Positions 33,260 to 45,272 are shown, counted from the stretch's first letter. The stretch is DNA of 64,000 nucleotides from Chlamydoabsidia padenii (GCA_025330725.1 JAIWND010000001.1:806001-870000), one strand, 5' to 3'. The notes: generated by a model not told the origin, from the letters alone. Translations and numbers: made by a program.

Positions 33260-34960
33260 ATGAGATTCATTGGTCTGATTTCAATACTTTTCCTGACATT
33301 TGAGTCCGCCTATCCCCAATCATGTATCACTAATTACAAGTCCGACGTTTACCGCTTCGAGACCAATGCAACCACGATCAAAGCGTTCAAGTCAGATATA
33401 CCACATCACACCAATAAATCTACCATCCCATGGAAATTTGACTCTGAAACTCAGCCAGGAGCCGCCTCCCTATTCTCGTGCATCACTGTTCATCAATTCG
33501 CTTTCCTCCTAATCACCCCCGCAAATAAAGATCACAGAACACAAGAGACTCGGGATATAAACATAGTCGCCTATAATTACGATTCTCATCTTTGGCATTC
33601 GGTTCCCTTGGATCTTCGCTTAATCATGCACCCTTGGACCTTGCTTGCTTTTGCTTGGCGTCAACAGTACATCATTTACAACACGCAAAGAAAAATGGTT
33701 TATTACTTTAATACTCAAACCTGGTCATGGTATTCATCTGATGATCAGCGTTCTTTTCTTGCCCCCTCCACTCCTACGACCACGACCCCTGAAATAACGG
33801 TGGTGAGTACCACCATGTACTATTTGTATAATGATGATACAGATGCTCATAAAAACCACATCTACATGTTTGATTTACCGACGGGGAAATGGAAAGGTTA
33901 TTTTGCATCGTTTTGGTCCAATACATCATCTTTTGTTTTAGCATCGTCTGCTCTCGACAATGCATTGTATGTGATCCCGAGATCCAATAATTTCAAAGAC
34001 CGATTAATGCGAACCATTCATTTAGGTTTGGATCCACCCATTCTTGTGGTTCAAACCCCGGCAATGTCCTTGCCTAATTCGAACACACTGATCAGTTTGC
34101 ATAGCATACAAGGCAGAAATGGGGAACAAGTGGAAGATGGGTTGATACTATGTAATGATACTACACTGGTATTTTATCAGCCTTCTAATAATACAGTTAT
34201 GGGGATTTATGGTGATACGGGCATTTCCATTCCTGGCGCAAGTGCCGCTCCCCCTCTTCCTTCGTCCCCACCGTTTTGGTCCACTTTTGAAGGCCGTCGT
34301 ATCGAGGTAGCTCTGGGGTGTAGCCTAAGTATCGGGATGATTCTTGTTACTGTGATTGGTATGGTGATTCTTCAACGGCGGCGACGGCGACGGCGGCGAC
34401 ATTATCAGCAAAATCAATTGGAATCAGCCCCTGCAGAAGTAACGGATCATGAAGAAGAACCTCAGTCTCAAGAAGAAGAAGCAAGCTCTCATGATGAAGA
34501 AGAAGATCAAGCCGACTTGCACCAAGAAAATGAAAAGGACATCTTCCCCACTCTGCATGAAGAAAGGGCTCCGACTACAGCAACAGAAACAACAACCACA
34601 CTACCATCACCCTCTATGCAATCGCTATCTTTTCTGATCCGTGACAATGCCATGGTGTGGGGTAAGAGTGTTCACCAATTATTGGCCATGATTGCATTTC
34701 ACCATGACAATCCACCACCCACCACCCTCTCACGCAGCTCATCCGATTACCCATCAATGATTAAAACCTCGACCACGATCTCTGCCTTGGCCAAGTCATC
34801 CATGATTCTCTCGATCATGTCAGCTTCTTCCTCATCAAACTCATTTCTGCATAATATTAAACCGCCGACACCTGTCCAACGCCGATCATTAGATATGGCT
34901 TGTCCATTGCCACGGACTAATTCAGGTCAAGATGAACCTTCTTCTTCTCATCTTCCTTGA
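33260..34960 (+). CDS. Single-pass membrane protein with kelch/galactose-oxidase-like ectodomain
   Basis: Intronless, 566 aa. A signal peptide (MRFIGLISILFLTFESAYPQ) is followed by an ectodomain of about 320 residues. It has repeated Trp/Tyr blades (YNYDSHLWHSVP, YFNTQTWSWYSSD, FDLPTGKWKGYF) typical of kelch-type propellers, and N-glycosylation sequons. One membrane helix spans about residues 349-372, followed at once by eight arginines. The cytosolic tail of about 185 residues is acidic then Ser/Thr/Pro-rich, with RSSSDYP and RRSLDMA as possible phosphosites. The topology is therefore type I. The ligand and function are unknown. The blades are degenerate, so the propeller call is moderate. 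Confidence 0.75.
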   Translation: MRFIGLISILFLTFESAYPQSCITNYKSDVYRFETNATTIKAFKSDIPHHTNKSTIPWKFDSETQPGAASLFSCITVHQFAFLLITPANKDHRTQETRDINIVAYNYDSHLWHSVPLDLRLIMHPWTLLAFAWRQQYIIYNTQRKMVYYFNTQTWSWYSSDDQRSFLAPSTPTTTTPEITVVSTTMYYLYNDDTDAHKNHIYMFDLPTGKWKGYFASFWSNTSSFVLASSALDNALYVIPRSNNFKDRLMRTIHLGLDPPILVVQTPAMSLPNSNTLISLHSIQGRNGEQVEDGLILCNDTTLVFYQPSNNTVMGIYGDTGISIPGASAAPPLPSSPPFWSTFEGRRIEVALGCSLSIGMILVTVIGMVILQRRRRRRRRHYQQNQLESAPAEVTDHEEEPQSQEEEASSHDEEEDQADLHQENEKDIFPTLHEERAPTTATETTTTLPSPSMQSLSFLIRDNAMVWGKSVHQLLAMIAFHHDNPPPTTLSRSSSDYPSMIKTSTTISALAKSSMILSIMSASSSSNSFLHNIKPPTPVQRRSLDMACPLPRTNSGQDEPSSSHLP

Positions 34961-35344
34961 CTCTTTTAGTATGACATGAGTTTATAATGTGTATCCGATT
35001 CTTAATTAATAGTATATGATATCACTGAGATGTAAATCTTTTTTCTTTTGTTACAAATTTGGAATCGGCGTTTGAAAATTGGATAGGGGGTGGGGTTCAA
35101 AAAACCTTTCCTTGTGGTTTTACATTTTCTTTCTTTTTCTTTCCCAACTTTTTTTTTTTTTTTTTTTTTTTTGTTTCTGATGGAACTACTTTTTCTTCTT
35201 CCCCTGTCTATACCATTACATAAATATTCTTTTAAATTGTTCACCACCATAGCCACGAATTATATCAACATAGGGTAGTAGACATTCCCACGCACACATA
35301 CACACACACACTCTCTCTCTCTTTATCACTTTATATACAAACTC
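34961..35344. other. Intergenic: cyclin promoter/leader
   Basis: About 385 nt. GGCGTTTGAA lies at 35067-35076 (269 nt before the cyclin start), with a T21 run at 35151-35171 and a CACACA/CTCTCT stretch just before the start. The tail of the plus-strand upstream gene forms its left end. Confidence 0.55.
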
Positions 35345-36020
35345 ATGTACGCACCACAGCATGCTCACATCCCACCGACGGATCTTCAACAAGTAGTCGA
35401 CGCTGTATCTGGTCCACTGTATCACCAACAACAAGTCACTCTTCCACCTCCACATTATCAAAGCTCAACTAACATAGGGGTGGAATCCAAACAGACCAAC
35501 AATAACAACAACGGCAGCGGTGGCTATACACATTCTTATCAGCCAGTGAAACAAACACCAAGCACGAATGATTCTCCTCCAACAACTTATCAATTAGCTG
35601 ACTTTGCGACAAATATGATCTATCTATTGTGGCATGTTCGACAACCTGCAATGTTAAATCTTCATATGACGTCGAAGCAACACAACTATGTCTCTGCCCA
35701 ACTTGGTAACTTTCCTGCTTTGCTTTTATCAAAGGAGTCTAATTCGGCATTTCGCACGTTTTGTCAACAGGTAAAAAGAAGAAGAAAAAAGTGATATGAT
35801 ATCATTAAACAATACTTAATCTCTCTCTTTGACTTTTTAATAGGTATTGGCAGCCACTCAATTGTCTGAATCTGTGGTTATTCTTGGTCTCAAATACATT
35901 GCCAAATTGCTTGATACAAATCCATATATGCAAGGAGCCGATGGATCAGAATACAGACTGTTTATTGTGTCACTCTTATTAGGCAAGTCATTTGTATAAT
36001 GTGGTTTATCCTTCCTTGCT

Positions 36021-36077
<57 letters not shown>

Positions 36078-37442
36078 CCCCGGTAGCCAACAAGTTTAAC
36101 GATGACAACACGTTTACGAATAAATCATGGTCGGACATATCTGGAATGAAACTACATGAATTGAATGTCATGGAACTGGAACTCTTGACTGCTGTGGATT
36201 ATCGGCTCTTTATACGGAAGGAAGAATTCGATCATTGGAAGGCAGGGCTTTTGTCTTTTATGGCTCAGCTACAAAATGCGTCCATGATGCAGGAACAACA
36301 ACAGCAACAAATGATCGACTCTTCTCTTTGTAATACAGAATTATTCTTACCAGCAACTTTGGATCCAGCATCAAATACGTCAAGCAACAATAACAACAAT
36401 AACAACAATGCCGCCTTGACTCAGCAACAACAGCAGCAGTATTTTTATCTTCTCAGTACAACTGTCCAGCCTGAATTACAAATGCAACTATTGAATACAC
36501 CAGTTGCTCGTGTACCGTTAAGAATTCCGCCTTATCCTGTTTATATGCCTGTATCATCCACCAACTCAATACCATCAACTGCATCAACTACACCAACCAT
36601 TTCCTTACCACCTCCAGACATGGTGCCTACCAATACAGTATTCCCGTCCTCACCATCTTCAGCATTGTCACCATTCTACCAGCAAACCTATACAAACACA
36701 CACTTGCCAACGGAATCATCTTATTATGACACTCCTCAATCTTGTGCATCAGCAATAGCAATGCCACCAAATCGATCACCACAGCCAGCACTATCAATGT
36801 CATCTATACCAAAGAACTACTCTTCTTTTTATTTAACGCCACTGAACAACAATGATAATAATGCAACTAGATGGAATAGCATGGGATTATCAGATCAACA
36901 ACAGCATCATCACGCACATCATCACCAGCAGCATCAGCATCATCACCGGGTCTACAGGCCTTACCAGCGTCCAGCAATACATACTGACGATCAACGTCCA
37001 TTCATGGATTATTACACATGTAAAACATTGAATGCAGGAAAAATGAACAGCAACAGTGGCCCTCCTAATAATAAAGATCGACTTTTAGTGCAACAACAAA
37101 GATCTACTAGACCAAGGTCTTACTCCAATCCTTTTCCGTCCCATCTTCGACAACAACAACAAACGGTAATATATATAGAAAAGGAAAAAAGAAAAAGAAG
37201 GACAGAATTGTTGTTTTTCTTTTGCTTTGCTTTATGTTGACGACTCATGATTTCTTTGTTTTATATAGACAAAACTTTATCCTCATCAACAGTGCCGACA
37301 GCCATCACATGACGATTATATCTACCAAGATTATCAACAAACAGGTACTGATCCATCATGTATACAGCATGATCGTCATCTTCAGCAAGAACAACAACAA
37401 CAACAACAATATCAGCATCCGGAACCGCGACGATACCCTTGA
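35345..37442 (+). CDS. Pho80/Clg1-type cyclin
   Basis: Four exons, 35345-35770, 35844-35982, 36087-37165 and 37269-37442, give 605 aa. The cyclin fold lies at about residues 80-230. It includes VLAATQLSESVVILGLKYIA and the family signature FIVSLLLANKFNDDNTFTNK, then WSDISGM and ELELLTAVDYRLFI. Such cyclins activate Pho85/CDK5-like kinases. The remainder is a Gln/His/Ser/Asn-rich low-complexity tail. Intron 2 uses a GC donor (GCAAGT) and contains 50 consecutive T; the phase (G|CC giving Ala in LLANKF) fits no GT alternative. Alternative naming as a Pcl-type cyclin is possible. Confidence 0.9.
36024..36073 (+). repeat. Poly(T) run of 50 nt in a GC-AG intron
   Basis: Uninterrupted T50 in intron 2 of the cyclin gene, ending 13 nt before the acceptor. 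It is the longest homopolymer in the window. Confidence 0.95.
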
Positions 37443-38375
37443 TCATCTAGTATATATAGTTATTTAGTTGATAGCATTTGTATAAATAAAATCACATTCA
37501 CAATTTAATAAATACTTGTTGACATGTCATTCTGTATGTGATGGGATGCGGTACCACATGACGCTGGAAGGAGTAAACTAAGGGGGGGGGCAACTGTGAT
37601 CACTTCGCATGAATGCAATGTGAAGTAGGAAAATGATCAGGCGACCTTCTGCCAAATGAATTGACCGGGTGTCTTAAACAGAACTCTTTTTGTCTCTCTC
37701 ATGTCAATTCATCTGATACTTGTCTCAAAATAGATCAGTGCGCGATGAGGGGTTTTTTTTTTCATCTTCTTGTAAATAAGCTCTAACGAAGCTTTCAAAT
37801 GTAAAAAAAAAAAAAAAAAAAAGATCGCCTGACCTTTATCTTTATCAAATAGGAGTTTAATTCACTCCTGTATATAGGATGATAATCCAACGAACCAGCC
37901 CAAGCATACCTAGTGAAATTAGCATGAATGCTGGATTTAAAAAAGTGTCGGGATATGAAAATATGCTTCTGGGGGTTTTTTTCAAGTGGCATCGTGTAAC
38001 TCTTCCAAGACAACAAATGATCAGGATGGGAGAAAAAGTGACTCGGAAGGTCATTCATGAGGTTGTTTTTGCAAGTCGGAATTCGGGATTAACAACAAAC
38101 AATGCTTGTGTAATTTTCTCTCTGTATTGGATTGTATATATATATGTATAAAAAAAAACGGGGGTGGAGGAAAGATAGGTGACTACCATAAGAGGTAACA
38201 CCCTGTTAGTTATAAAAGCCCTTTTCCATTCCAACTTTTTCTCTCTCTTTCTTTTTTGAACTGTATTGGGTTTTTTTCCGGTGCTTTGTTGTGATTTGAT
38301 TTTCAAAAACAATACTTTTTCATCAGACGATTCTTTATCTTGTCATTGCTGTTCCTGCCAATTATCAAAGCTATC
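37443..38375. other. Intergenic region with DUF1752-gene promoter
   Basis: About 930 nt. It holds an A20 run near 37802-37821 and CGGGATATGAA at 37949-37959. A TATA box at 38211 and a CT-rich leader belong to the next gene. No gene seen. Confidence 0.5.
38211..38218 (+). promoter_or_regulatory. TATA box of the DUF1752 gene
   Basis: TATAAAAG, 158 nt upstream of the start codon, followed by a C/T-rich leader. Confidence 0.55.
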
Positions 38376-39531
38376 ATGGTCGATAATCCTAACCATTTCT
38401 TATCCCTCAATCAACCCATTCATCGATCCAGCAATTTAGATAGAATTGTCTCCATGTGGTCAGGTAAACATAGCAGGGTATTAAAAAATGGGGAGTCGGG
38501 GTTTGAATCTGCATGAACGGTGTCGATTGACTGATCTGATTCGCCTTTTTTTTTTTTTCTACCTTGACCTAGTTTTATCAAAATGTAAGAATCACTTGGA
38601 AGATGGAGCGAGATTGGAAAATTTGTCATGGCGGTTGTGGCATCAAAAGCAACCACACCATTCTGTACAACCCATCTTGTCACTGTCAGGTGGTGATGAT
38701 TGCCACGAGGTCCCACAAGAGAAACAAACCCAGCACGATCATGTGCCTGAGGAAAAAAAAGACTTTGCCTTTTCGACCAAAGCAAACAATGCCTCACCCA
38801 CACATTCGAATCCCGACAACGCCCCTCGTCAGACGAGTCGAACCACTACCCCTTCTCTATCAGATTCATATCAACAGGAAGATGATGATGACGATGATGA
38901 CTATCTTTATGATGATGAATATGATGACGATGATGATATTTATGATGATGATGATCTATATGATGATGATGACAATTATATTTACGAAGAGGAAGAAGAA
39001 TCCAAGTTCATGCATCGTCGCCGTCTCGATAAACTCCGCTCATCACCAAATCAGCATTATTTTCAAAAGACATCACCCCAACCTCTCACTAAACAGCCCT
39101 CTTTACTGTCTGCTTTATTCAAAACACCTCCAAACTCATCATCATCATCAGTATCAATCACTACTTGTCGATACAATCCGTCTTCTTCCAATGATCGTGT
39201 CCAACCCAATGCGCCTGATCACTTTTTGAAAAAAGAATGGACGGAAAGTTTACGAAAGAATGTGTTATGGGAACATGTCCAACAAAAACCATTCTACACC
39301 AATTGTCGTTCACAGCATTCTTCTTCCTATTATCATCACCCTCCTCCTCCTTCTTCTTCCTATCAACCACCTGCTAATCGCTATCATCAGCAACATCAAC
39401 ATCATCAGAATACTAATAGTACTAATAATAACAACAACAACAACAACAACATTAATAATAATAGACCTCCATCCAAGAAAACCATATTTCCATCGGATCA
39501 AGGATGGCTGGAAAGTTTCCATGGATGGTGA
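38376..39531 (+). CDS. DUF1752 (AreA-GATA-like) domain protein
   Basis: Two exons, 38376-38463 and 38573-39531, give 348 aa. The domain spans about residues 22-57 and reads SNLDRIVSMWSVLSKC, then LEDGARLENLSWRLW, the hallmark of the small region shared by nitrogen regulator AreA/Gat1 and Reg1/Mks1-type proteins. No GATA zinc finger is present. A poly-Asp/Tyr acidic block follows (about residues 135-170), then Ser-rich sequence. Two conserved-looking Trp boxes close the protein (KKEWTESLRKNVLWEH and SDQGWLESFHGW at the end). Role unknown; a regulatory adaptor (for example of PP1 or a kinase) is inferred. The intron contains CGGGGTTTGAA plus GCATGAA. Confidence 0.8.
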
Positions 39532-39910
39532 CAACAAAGTATGTAGCAGTAGTTTACCCCCCTTCCCCTCTTTTAATCCAATCATCATCCTTCCATAAAA
39601 AACATATACAACATTATAAAAAAAAACAAATAAATAAATGACTGGTTGTTTATTTTTTAATCACTTATCATCTGGCCTATTGCATCTAGGCCTTCTGTGG
39701 TCATGATCCAAAACAAGTGTACACACAAATGTGGCGAATTATCACATATGATGACAAACATGACCGGTTGACCCAATTGTGGATAGTCCCCAATGCAAAA
39801 AAAGTTTATTTCAAGTCTCGACGATTCATGCAAGTCTTTTTACAATACCCATTTTTTGTTTTTATTGATAAAAAAAAAAAATGTATACATCACTAAACCA
39901 CTATTACTAT
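39532..39910. other. Convergent intergenic spacer
   Basis: About 380 nt between convergent 3' ends, AT-rich with AAATAAATAAA near 39629. ATTCATGCA occurs at 39824-39832. No gene. Confidence 0.6.
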
Positions 39911-41446
39911 TTACCAGCCTTGCCATCCTTCCAATTGAGCTTCAAATAGTTCATCTTCGGCACCTTCCAGTAAGGTACAGATCGGCGTGAAGGGAGAGAG
40001 ACCAGAATCCTTGAGATAGTCTTGAGCATATTGTAAACCATGCCGGCGTTCTTTACGACTGGCATCGCGACCCACCCAGACAAAGATTTCATGTGACACA
40101 TCCAGGATAAACACATCTTTACTATCAAACAAGTCTTTGCTGATTTTGCCTTGAGCCACCACATCCAGTTTCAAGCGACCCAACAAACCAGAATGGAGAC
40201 GCAACAATCGGTGTTCCCGTTCGGATTCCACAGTCGTTTCATCTTCGTCATTAGTATCATTCACTTGTTCTTCTTCAGCCGCACCCAATGCATCCCAGAA
40301 TGCCTTTTGTCCACCAGTGTTTTGTTCTAAATTCAAAAAGTTGGTTCAATTAGATCATTTCTTCTTCTTTTTTTCTTTCTCCCCCCTTTTACTTACCGAT
40401 AACCACCATTTCACCTTTTCCATTGCGTTCACTGATCAATTGAGCAATGAATTCAGCAGCCTTGGCCTTTTCCACCCCACGAGATTGAGCACCTTGCCAA
40501 GAGAAGATCACATCGCCAGTATCCAACACAAACACAGCATGGGCATTCAAACTGGAAGCATTCAGGGCCACTTCGGAGATCACTACTGCATTTTGAGTAC
40601 GAGTGCCTTGAAGAGAGCTGGGACGATGCACACGGAGTAATCGAGTATGGAGTTCTTCTTCTTCCACATGATGGAATCCACTGTCAAAGCCACCTTGTAA
40701 GTAAGTCAGCGTACGGAAGTAGCTCTTGAATTGACTGGATTCGTATTTCTGGACTTCACGATGCTGAGTCGCCAAGGAATTCAAAACTATATGATCAATA
40801 TATAAAAATGAGTTAGTACCACAACTTTTTTCGTTGTTGTTCAGATGGAAGCTCTATTTCAACTTACAATCATCCAATTCCACAGTTTTATAGGCTGCCG
40901 TTCCTGCTTCGTCTTGAGTGGTTTCTTTGCCAAGCCAGAAATGGATATTGTGGACCAATGCGTCGGATTCCTTTTTTTGCGTTGTCTATAAAAGAAGAGC
41001 AGTGAGCATTAGTACCATTAACCTATTTAAAGTAGATTGCCATTACCTTGAGAATAACATAACTATCACCTTGATAGAATTGACCTAGTTGTTTCTTGGG
41101 TACAGGAAGTAAGGTAAAGTTTTGCACACGCCAAATCCAAAGTCCACTATGTTTTGGTAACAGTAAGGGTCAAGTTGGCATATTAGCGTGAATACCGAGT
41201 TTTACTTACGGTTCGTGACCAATGGGAGAGCCTTCATAGTTCCATGCCGTTTCTAATGCACCTTCTTCTTTACGATGTTGCTTTTCCAAATCAGAACCAA
41301 AGTTGGCCAAATTAGTTTCATCAAGTCCTAAAAAAAAAAAAAAAAAGAGAGAGAGAGAGAGAGAGTGGTAAGTATACATTCAGTGACATCCCTCCTAATA
41401 TCATTACTATCACCATTTACTTACTCCAAGTAGAATTGCGAAGCAT
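39911..41446 (-). CDS. Severin/fragmin-like gelsolin-repeat actin-severing protein
   Basis: Six exons, 41446-41425, 41327-41210, 41146-41047, 40985-40868, 40786-40397 and 40326-39911, give 387 aa. Three gelsolin repeats are seen. The first has [19 protein letters not shown] and [10 protein letters not shown], then [19 protein letters not shown]. The second has [19 protein letters not shown], and the third [19 protein letters not shown]. This is the three-repeat layout of severin and fragmin, cytosolic Ca2+-dependent proteins that cut and cap actin filaments. The acidic KFWDALG-type linker lies between repeats 2 and 3. The first exon is only 22 nt; the start is the sole Met available. Confidence 0.93.
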
Positions 41447-41559
41447 GATGATTATCGACTGAATCTTTTTCGAAAAGAAAGAGAGGAAAAAAGGCAACCG
41501 GAGTAGTCTATTTAAAAGGTCAAAAAAAAAAAAGTTACACCAAAGTCCTAAGGCCAATT

Positions 41560-41570
41560 TTCAAATCCCG
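41560..41570 (-). promoter_or_regulatory. Perfect CGGGATTTGAA motif upstream of the gelsolin gene
   Basis: Lies 114 nt upstream of the gelsolin-like start codon, in the same orientation as the gene. Confidence 0.5.
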
Positions 41571-41923
41571 ATTATGTGCGTACTTTATTAATCGAAAAGA
41601 GTATCAAGAATACACTCCAAGATAAATCCTTTCCTCAAGATTCCCCAAATAAATGCAAACATTGTTTATATGGATATAATTATAACCTTTGATTTAACTG
41701 ATTTATTTCGTTGAAACAAGACATTCATCGATTTCCACACATGAGCGTATTTAACCTAAAAAATGAGAGGCGATTAAAAGCCCTACCTCCTACTGATTTG
41801 CGGACTCACATTAATCATGAATCTATCTCAACATAAGCAAGGAGAAAGAGGAGGGGATAACTATTGAAATTGAACAAGTAGTTTTGAACAATACCTACTC
41901 GATTTTTATATGCCGACCGCAAT

Positions 41924-41934
41924 TTCAAATCCCG
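41924..41934 (-). promoter_or_regulatory. Perfect CGGGATTTGAA motif (GGCGGGATTTGAAA context)
   Basis: Intergenic copy with the fuller GGCGGGA context. It lies 494 nt upstream of the plus-strand gene and 478 nt upstream of the minus-strand gene, so it is not promoter-proximal for either. Confidence 0.4.
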
Positions 41935-42427
41935 CCAACACCTGGATTCACACTGCTTGATTATGCTTACTCCTTTTTTTTTCACTCTGACTTTTGCCTC
42001 CCTTCACATCTATCCTCCCCCTGATCAATTCATTGATGGGCAGAAGTGTGATTAGTACATTATTTTCTTTTACCCTTTCACGATGTGAAAACAAAAAGGA
42101 AAGAGTCGCCATTGCTGTTGGGAGAGAGAGAGAGAGCAAAAGTGACTGGAGGCTATTGACATAAGATATCATGCTTTCTATGATTCTAGAACGCATAGAA
42201 AAAAAGGGGAGGGGGTTATCTTTTTTCAAGGGGAAGGTTTTGCAGTGAACATACAACCAGGCAAAGAAGCAAGGAGGCGAGGTGATGATGATGAAGTGTA
42301 CGATTATCCTCGACGTTTTTATCTTTTTTCTCCAGTTTCTTTTTTTTATTTCTCTCTTTTTCTTTTTTTTTGTATGAAATACCCATAGACTTTTGCTTTT
42401 CCCATAAAGATATATAGACAACTTGAT

Positions 42428-43558
42428 ATGATCGGACCTCGTCTTGCTTTTGCAAGTCTACTTATTCTTTTAGTACAATCCATTGTTTGCTCTGCTTCTT
42501 TCGGCAAACGAGGTATACTTATATATATACTTGAGATGGGTATTTTTTGTTCACACTCTTTCTTTTAACAGATGATCCCATCCCAATACCATCATCACAA
42601 GGTAAAAACGAGAGATCATCACCCATCGGCATATGAATCATTTAAAACCCGCCTCCTGATTTTTTCTTTTTCTTTTTCTTCTTCCTCAGCCAGCTCTATA
42701 CCTTCCCCCATTCCCAGTAATTCAGCACCATCACCTATTCCCAGTAATGCAATTAGCGCCATTGCACCGTCACCTTCAGGTGTCAGTCTTGTCAACAACA
42801 CTAGTGGGATACTAGTCGGAGGTGCCGTCAATGGAACCTCCCTGGTGAATGGCACAATAGCATCAACCAACAACAGTATCAGTAGTGGAGCTCAACAACC
42901 GAACGGAAATCCATTTGCAGGCAAACCAACATCGGCTTCATTCGCCAACAATATTCCACCCGCCTACCTCACCTGGAAGAAGCCGATTCCCAACCAAACC
43001 TTCCCTCCTCTCTACAAGATTGGCGTTTCCAACATGACCTTGGAGTGGACTGTTGATCCTAATGCACTCAAGGTCCAACCTGTCAATCTTACTGTTGCTC
43101 TGGCTAATCCACAAAAACAAACCATTACGGCAGCCATTGTGGATGGGACCGCGACCGAGGCTTACTGGGATTTGGCCAAGATGGATCCACATACGCCATT
43201 GATGGTGGGTTATTATACAGTGCTGGTGTATGATCAACGTGGTCCAAAAGCCTTTCCAAGTCCAGGCTGGCTCATGCCTGATTCAAGATTGATTGTGGCT
43301 CTTTACAGTACTGAAGCCTATGTGGGTCGAACTGATTGTAAGTACATTTTGATACACACTATTTTATTAAAGTGCACATGCTAACTCCCTCTTTTTTTTT
43401 TTTTTTTTTTTTCTTTTTTTTTCCTTATAGCTATGTTTTGTCCAACTTGCTATGTTGGTTCGGGTGAAAGCATGTTCTCCTCTATGCTGTCACTTTTTAC
43501 AGCCTTTGGTGTGGCCCTCTTGACATCCGCCTTGTTTTTATTCTCCATTTTACAATAG
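42428..43558 (+). CDS. DUF7137-like secreted/surface protein
   Basis: Four exons, 42428-42512, 42572-42601, 42690-43337 and 43431-43558, give 268 aa. A signal peptide (MIGPRLAFASLLILLVQSIV) is followed by a Ser/Pro/Ala/Asn-rich linker. Next comes an Ig-like module starting AYLTWKKPIPNQTFPPLYKI with GVSNMTLEWTVDP, as in fungal DUF7137 proteins. A small CPTC pair precedes the C-terminal hydrophobic helix (about residues 248-268), which ends at the stop. That makes a GPI-anchor signal or a single TM possible; there is no basic tail, which favours GPI. Several N-x-S/T sequons are visible. Function unknown, presumably at the cell surface. Confidence 0.75.
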
Positions 43559-44083
43559 TTTAAATCCATCCTTAGTTATAGCACATACTCTTTTTAGTTT
43601 TTAGTTTTCATATTTCTACCTTTGACTATTGATGTAATCCCCCACATATCCACTTTTAAATAAAGCTTTGATTACCAATGCTATTATTCCAATAATTTAT
43701 ATTGTTTGAAATCGACTTTGACTTTGTAAATAGCATATCTTCTGTAATATTTGTGGGATTTGCTTTGGAGACGTTACGGAATGTCTTCCGTGCGGGATTT
43801 GAAATCTCCAAACGGTCAGGGCTCAGGCAAACACAATTGAAACCCCGTCGAAAGCGATTCATTCATGTCAAAAGTACAAGTAGAGTAAATAATACACAAG
43901 CTGATCAAAGCGTCTTTGTTTTATTGATTAATTGATATTCTATATACAGAGTTTTATTTTAAATGATTCAAAAATGTACAGTAAATGTACAAAATAAAAG
44001 TAAGAGATGACAAAGTAACTGGATAAATGACTAATAACTACAACAAGACCAGATCCTAGTCCACAAATTCCAGAGATACGTTT
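43559..44083. other. Convergent intergenic spacer
   Basis: About 525 nt between the 3' ends of two genes. It includes a perfect CGGGATTTGAA at 43793-43803. A GAAACCCCG-type word follows near 43842. No gene. Confidence 0.5.
43793..43803 (+). promoter_or_regulatory. Perfect CGGGATTTGAA motif between convergent genes
   Basis: A copy that is not near any start codon (between two 3' ends), which argues that not every copy is a promoter element. Confidence 0.35.
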
Positions 44084-45272
44084 TCAGGCCAAGATTTCCT
44101 GCTGATTTCGCCGCCTTTGTTCCCTTCGTCGTTCGATTTCGAGCATTCTACCATACAAGACACCTGTATCCGTCCCACGCCTAGGTTGGAGAGTCAAGAA
44201 TTTTGGCATTGGTCGTTCTTCAAGATCCAGTGAGATGTTGATTCCTGGCAACAAGAAAAAAAAAAAAAGTGAGTTCCTGAATCTCCTTTTTGTGTCAAAT
44301 CTACATACCTGCTTGTAAATGTTCAATCCAAGAGATCATTTCATCAAGATTAGAAGTCTGGAAGAGATATTGCATTCCATCGTATCCTGTTGTTAATCGC
44401 AGCACAAAGGGTCGTTTCATGTAATCAATAGCCCGAGAGGCATCAGCACCAGCCAGAGATAGAGTACACTTTGGCTCCTTGCCTTTAGTCGACCAAAACC
44501 ATGTCAATGGATATATCCTCAACACAGTTCCCCATAATTCAATATAAACCCGCCTAATTATAATTATAATAACAAAAGTATGAGTATTGTCACTTTCCCC
44601 CCCCCTTATGGTTCATGTAGCTTACCTCCAAGATCTTGTCTTTTTGCCAGCCACACATTGTTCCATCTTCATATTCACCTTGGCCATTTTATATACGCTG
44701 CAATGATAGGCTGGTAAATCTTCTTTTCCTTCTTCTTCCCTAGGTAAAATGGCGATGGAGCGTCGGTTTTGCCATTTTTGTGTTGCACGGGTGTATGGAT
44801 CGTCTTCTTCCACCATGTTGCCATAAAGTGGTGGTGGCGGTGCTGTCATTTGTTGTTGTGGCAAAAGGATCGGCATGGACATAGGTCGGGGTCTGCGTAC
44901 CTGTCGTTGATTGATAGGAGTGGTAAAGTAAGGTGGTGGAGATAGAGTGCAAGGTGTTTGTATACTGCTGTCACTACTGCCACTGCTAACGCTATAAGTA
45001 TCGTCATTGTCATTATCGTAGTGCTGATTGGTATAGATAGAGGAAGTATAAGAATCGGACGCGAGCGATGGTGTCCCTGTTGTTGCGGGGTGGGTCGATT
45101 GAGGTGGTAAAGGTTGTTCTAGGTGTATGTTATTGTTTCCATGCTGATTTGTTCCTTTTGTCGTTGGGTTCCAGCCTTGTAATTGACGATCAATAAACAC
45201 CATGGCTTTCGTTATTGTATTTTGGAAGGCCACATGATACAACTGAGTGGACACAGAAGCTGGATCCGTCAT
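44084..45272 (-). CDS. PH-domain protein
   Basis: Three exons, 45272-44626, 44553-44309 and 44244-44084, give 350 aa. A Ser/Pro/Gln-rich N-terminus of about 190 residues precedes a pleckstrin homology domain at about 200-305. The visible strands are YKMAKVNMKMEQ, RSWRRVYIELWGTVLRIYP, FVLRLTTGYDGMQYLFQT and the closing helix LDEMISWIEHLQAGI. PH domains bind phosphoinositides or proteins at membranes. The tail is basic and coiled (RMLEIERRREQRRRNQQ). It is similar in outline to fungal PH-only signalling adaptors; the partner is unknown. The start is the first Met of the frame. Confidence 0.85.

Larger units (their letters stand above)
41447..42427. other. Divergent intergenic region
   Basis: About 980 nt between divergent genes, with perfect motif copies at 41560-41570 and 41924-41934 and a GA repeat near 42122-42135. 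The right end, C/T-rich with T runs (42300-42370), is the leader of the DUF7137-like gene. Open frames on the minus strand here (41948-42455) are low-complexity shadows. Confidence 0.55.

Noticed and set aside
38805..38815. TTCGAATCCCG as another regulatory motif copy
   Set aside because: It is inside the coding exon of the DUF1752 gene, so it may be codon-driven; not counted among the 12 perfect copies.
41948..42455. Minus-strand open frames of 157 and 79 codons
   Set aside because: Lys/Phe/Ser low-complexity products of T/C-rich leader sequence of the DUF7137-like gene on the other strand.
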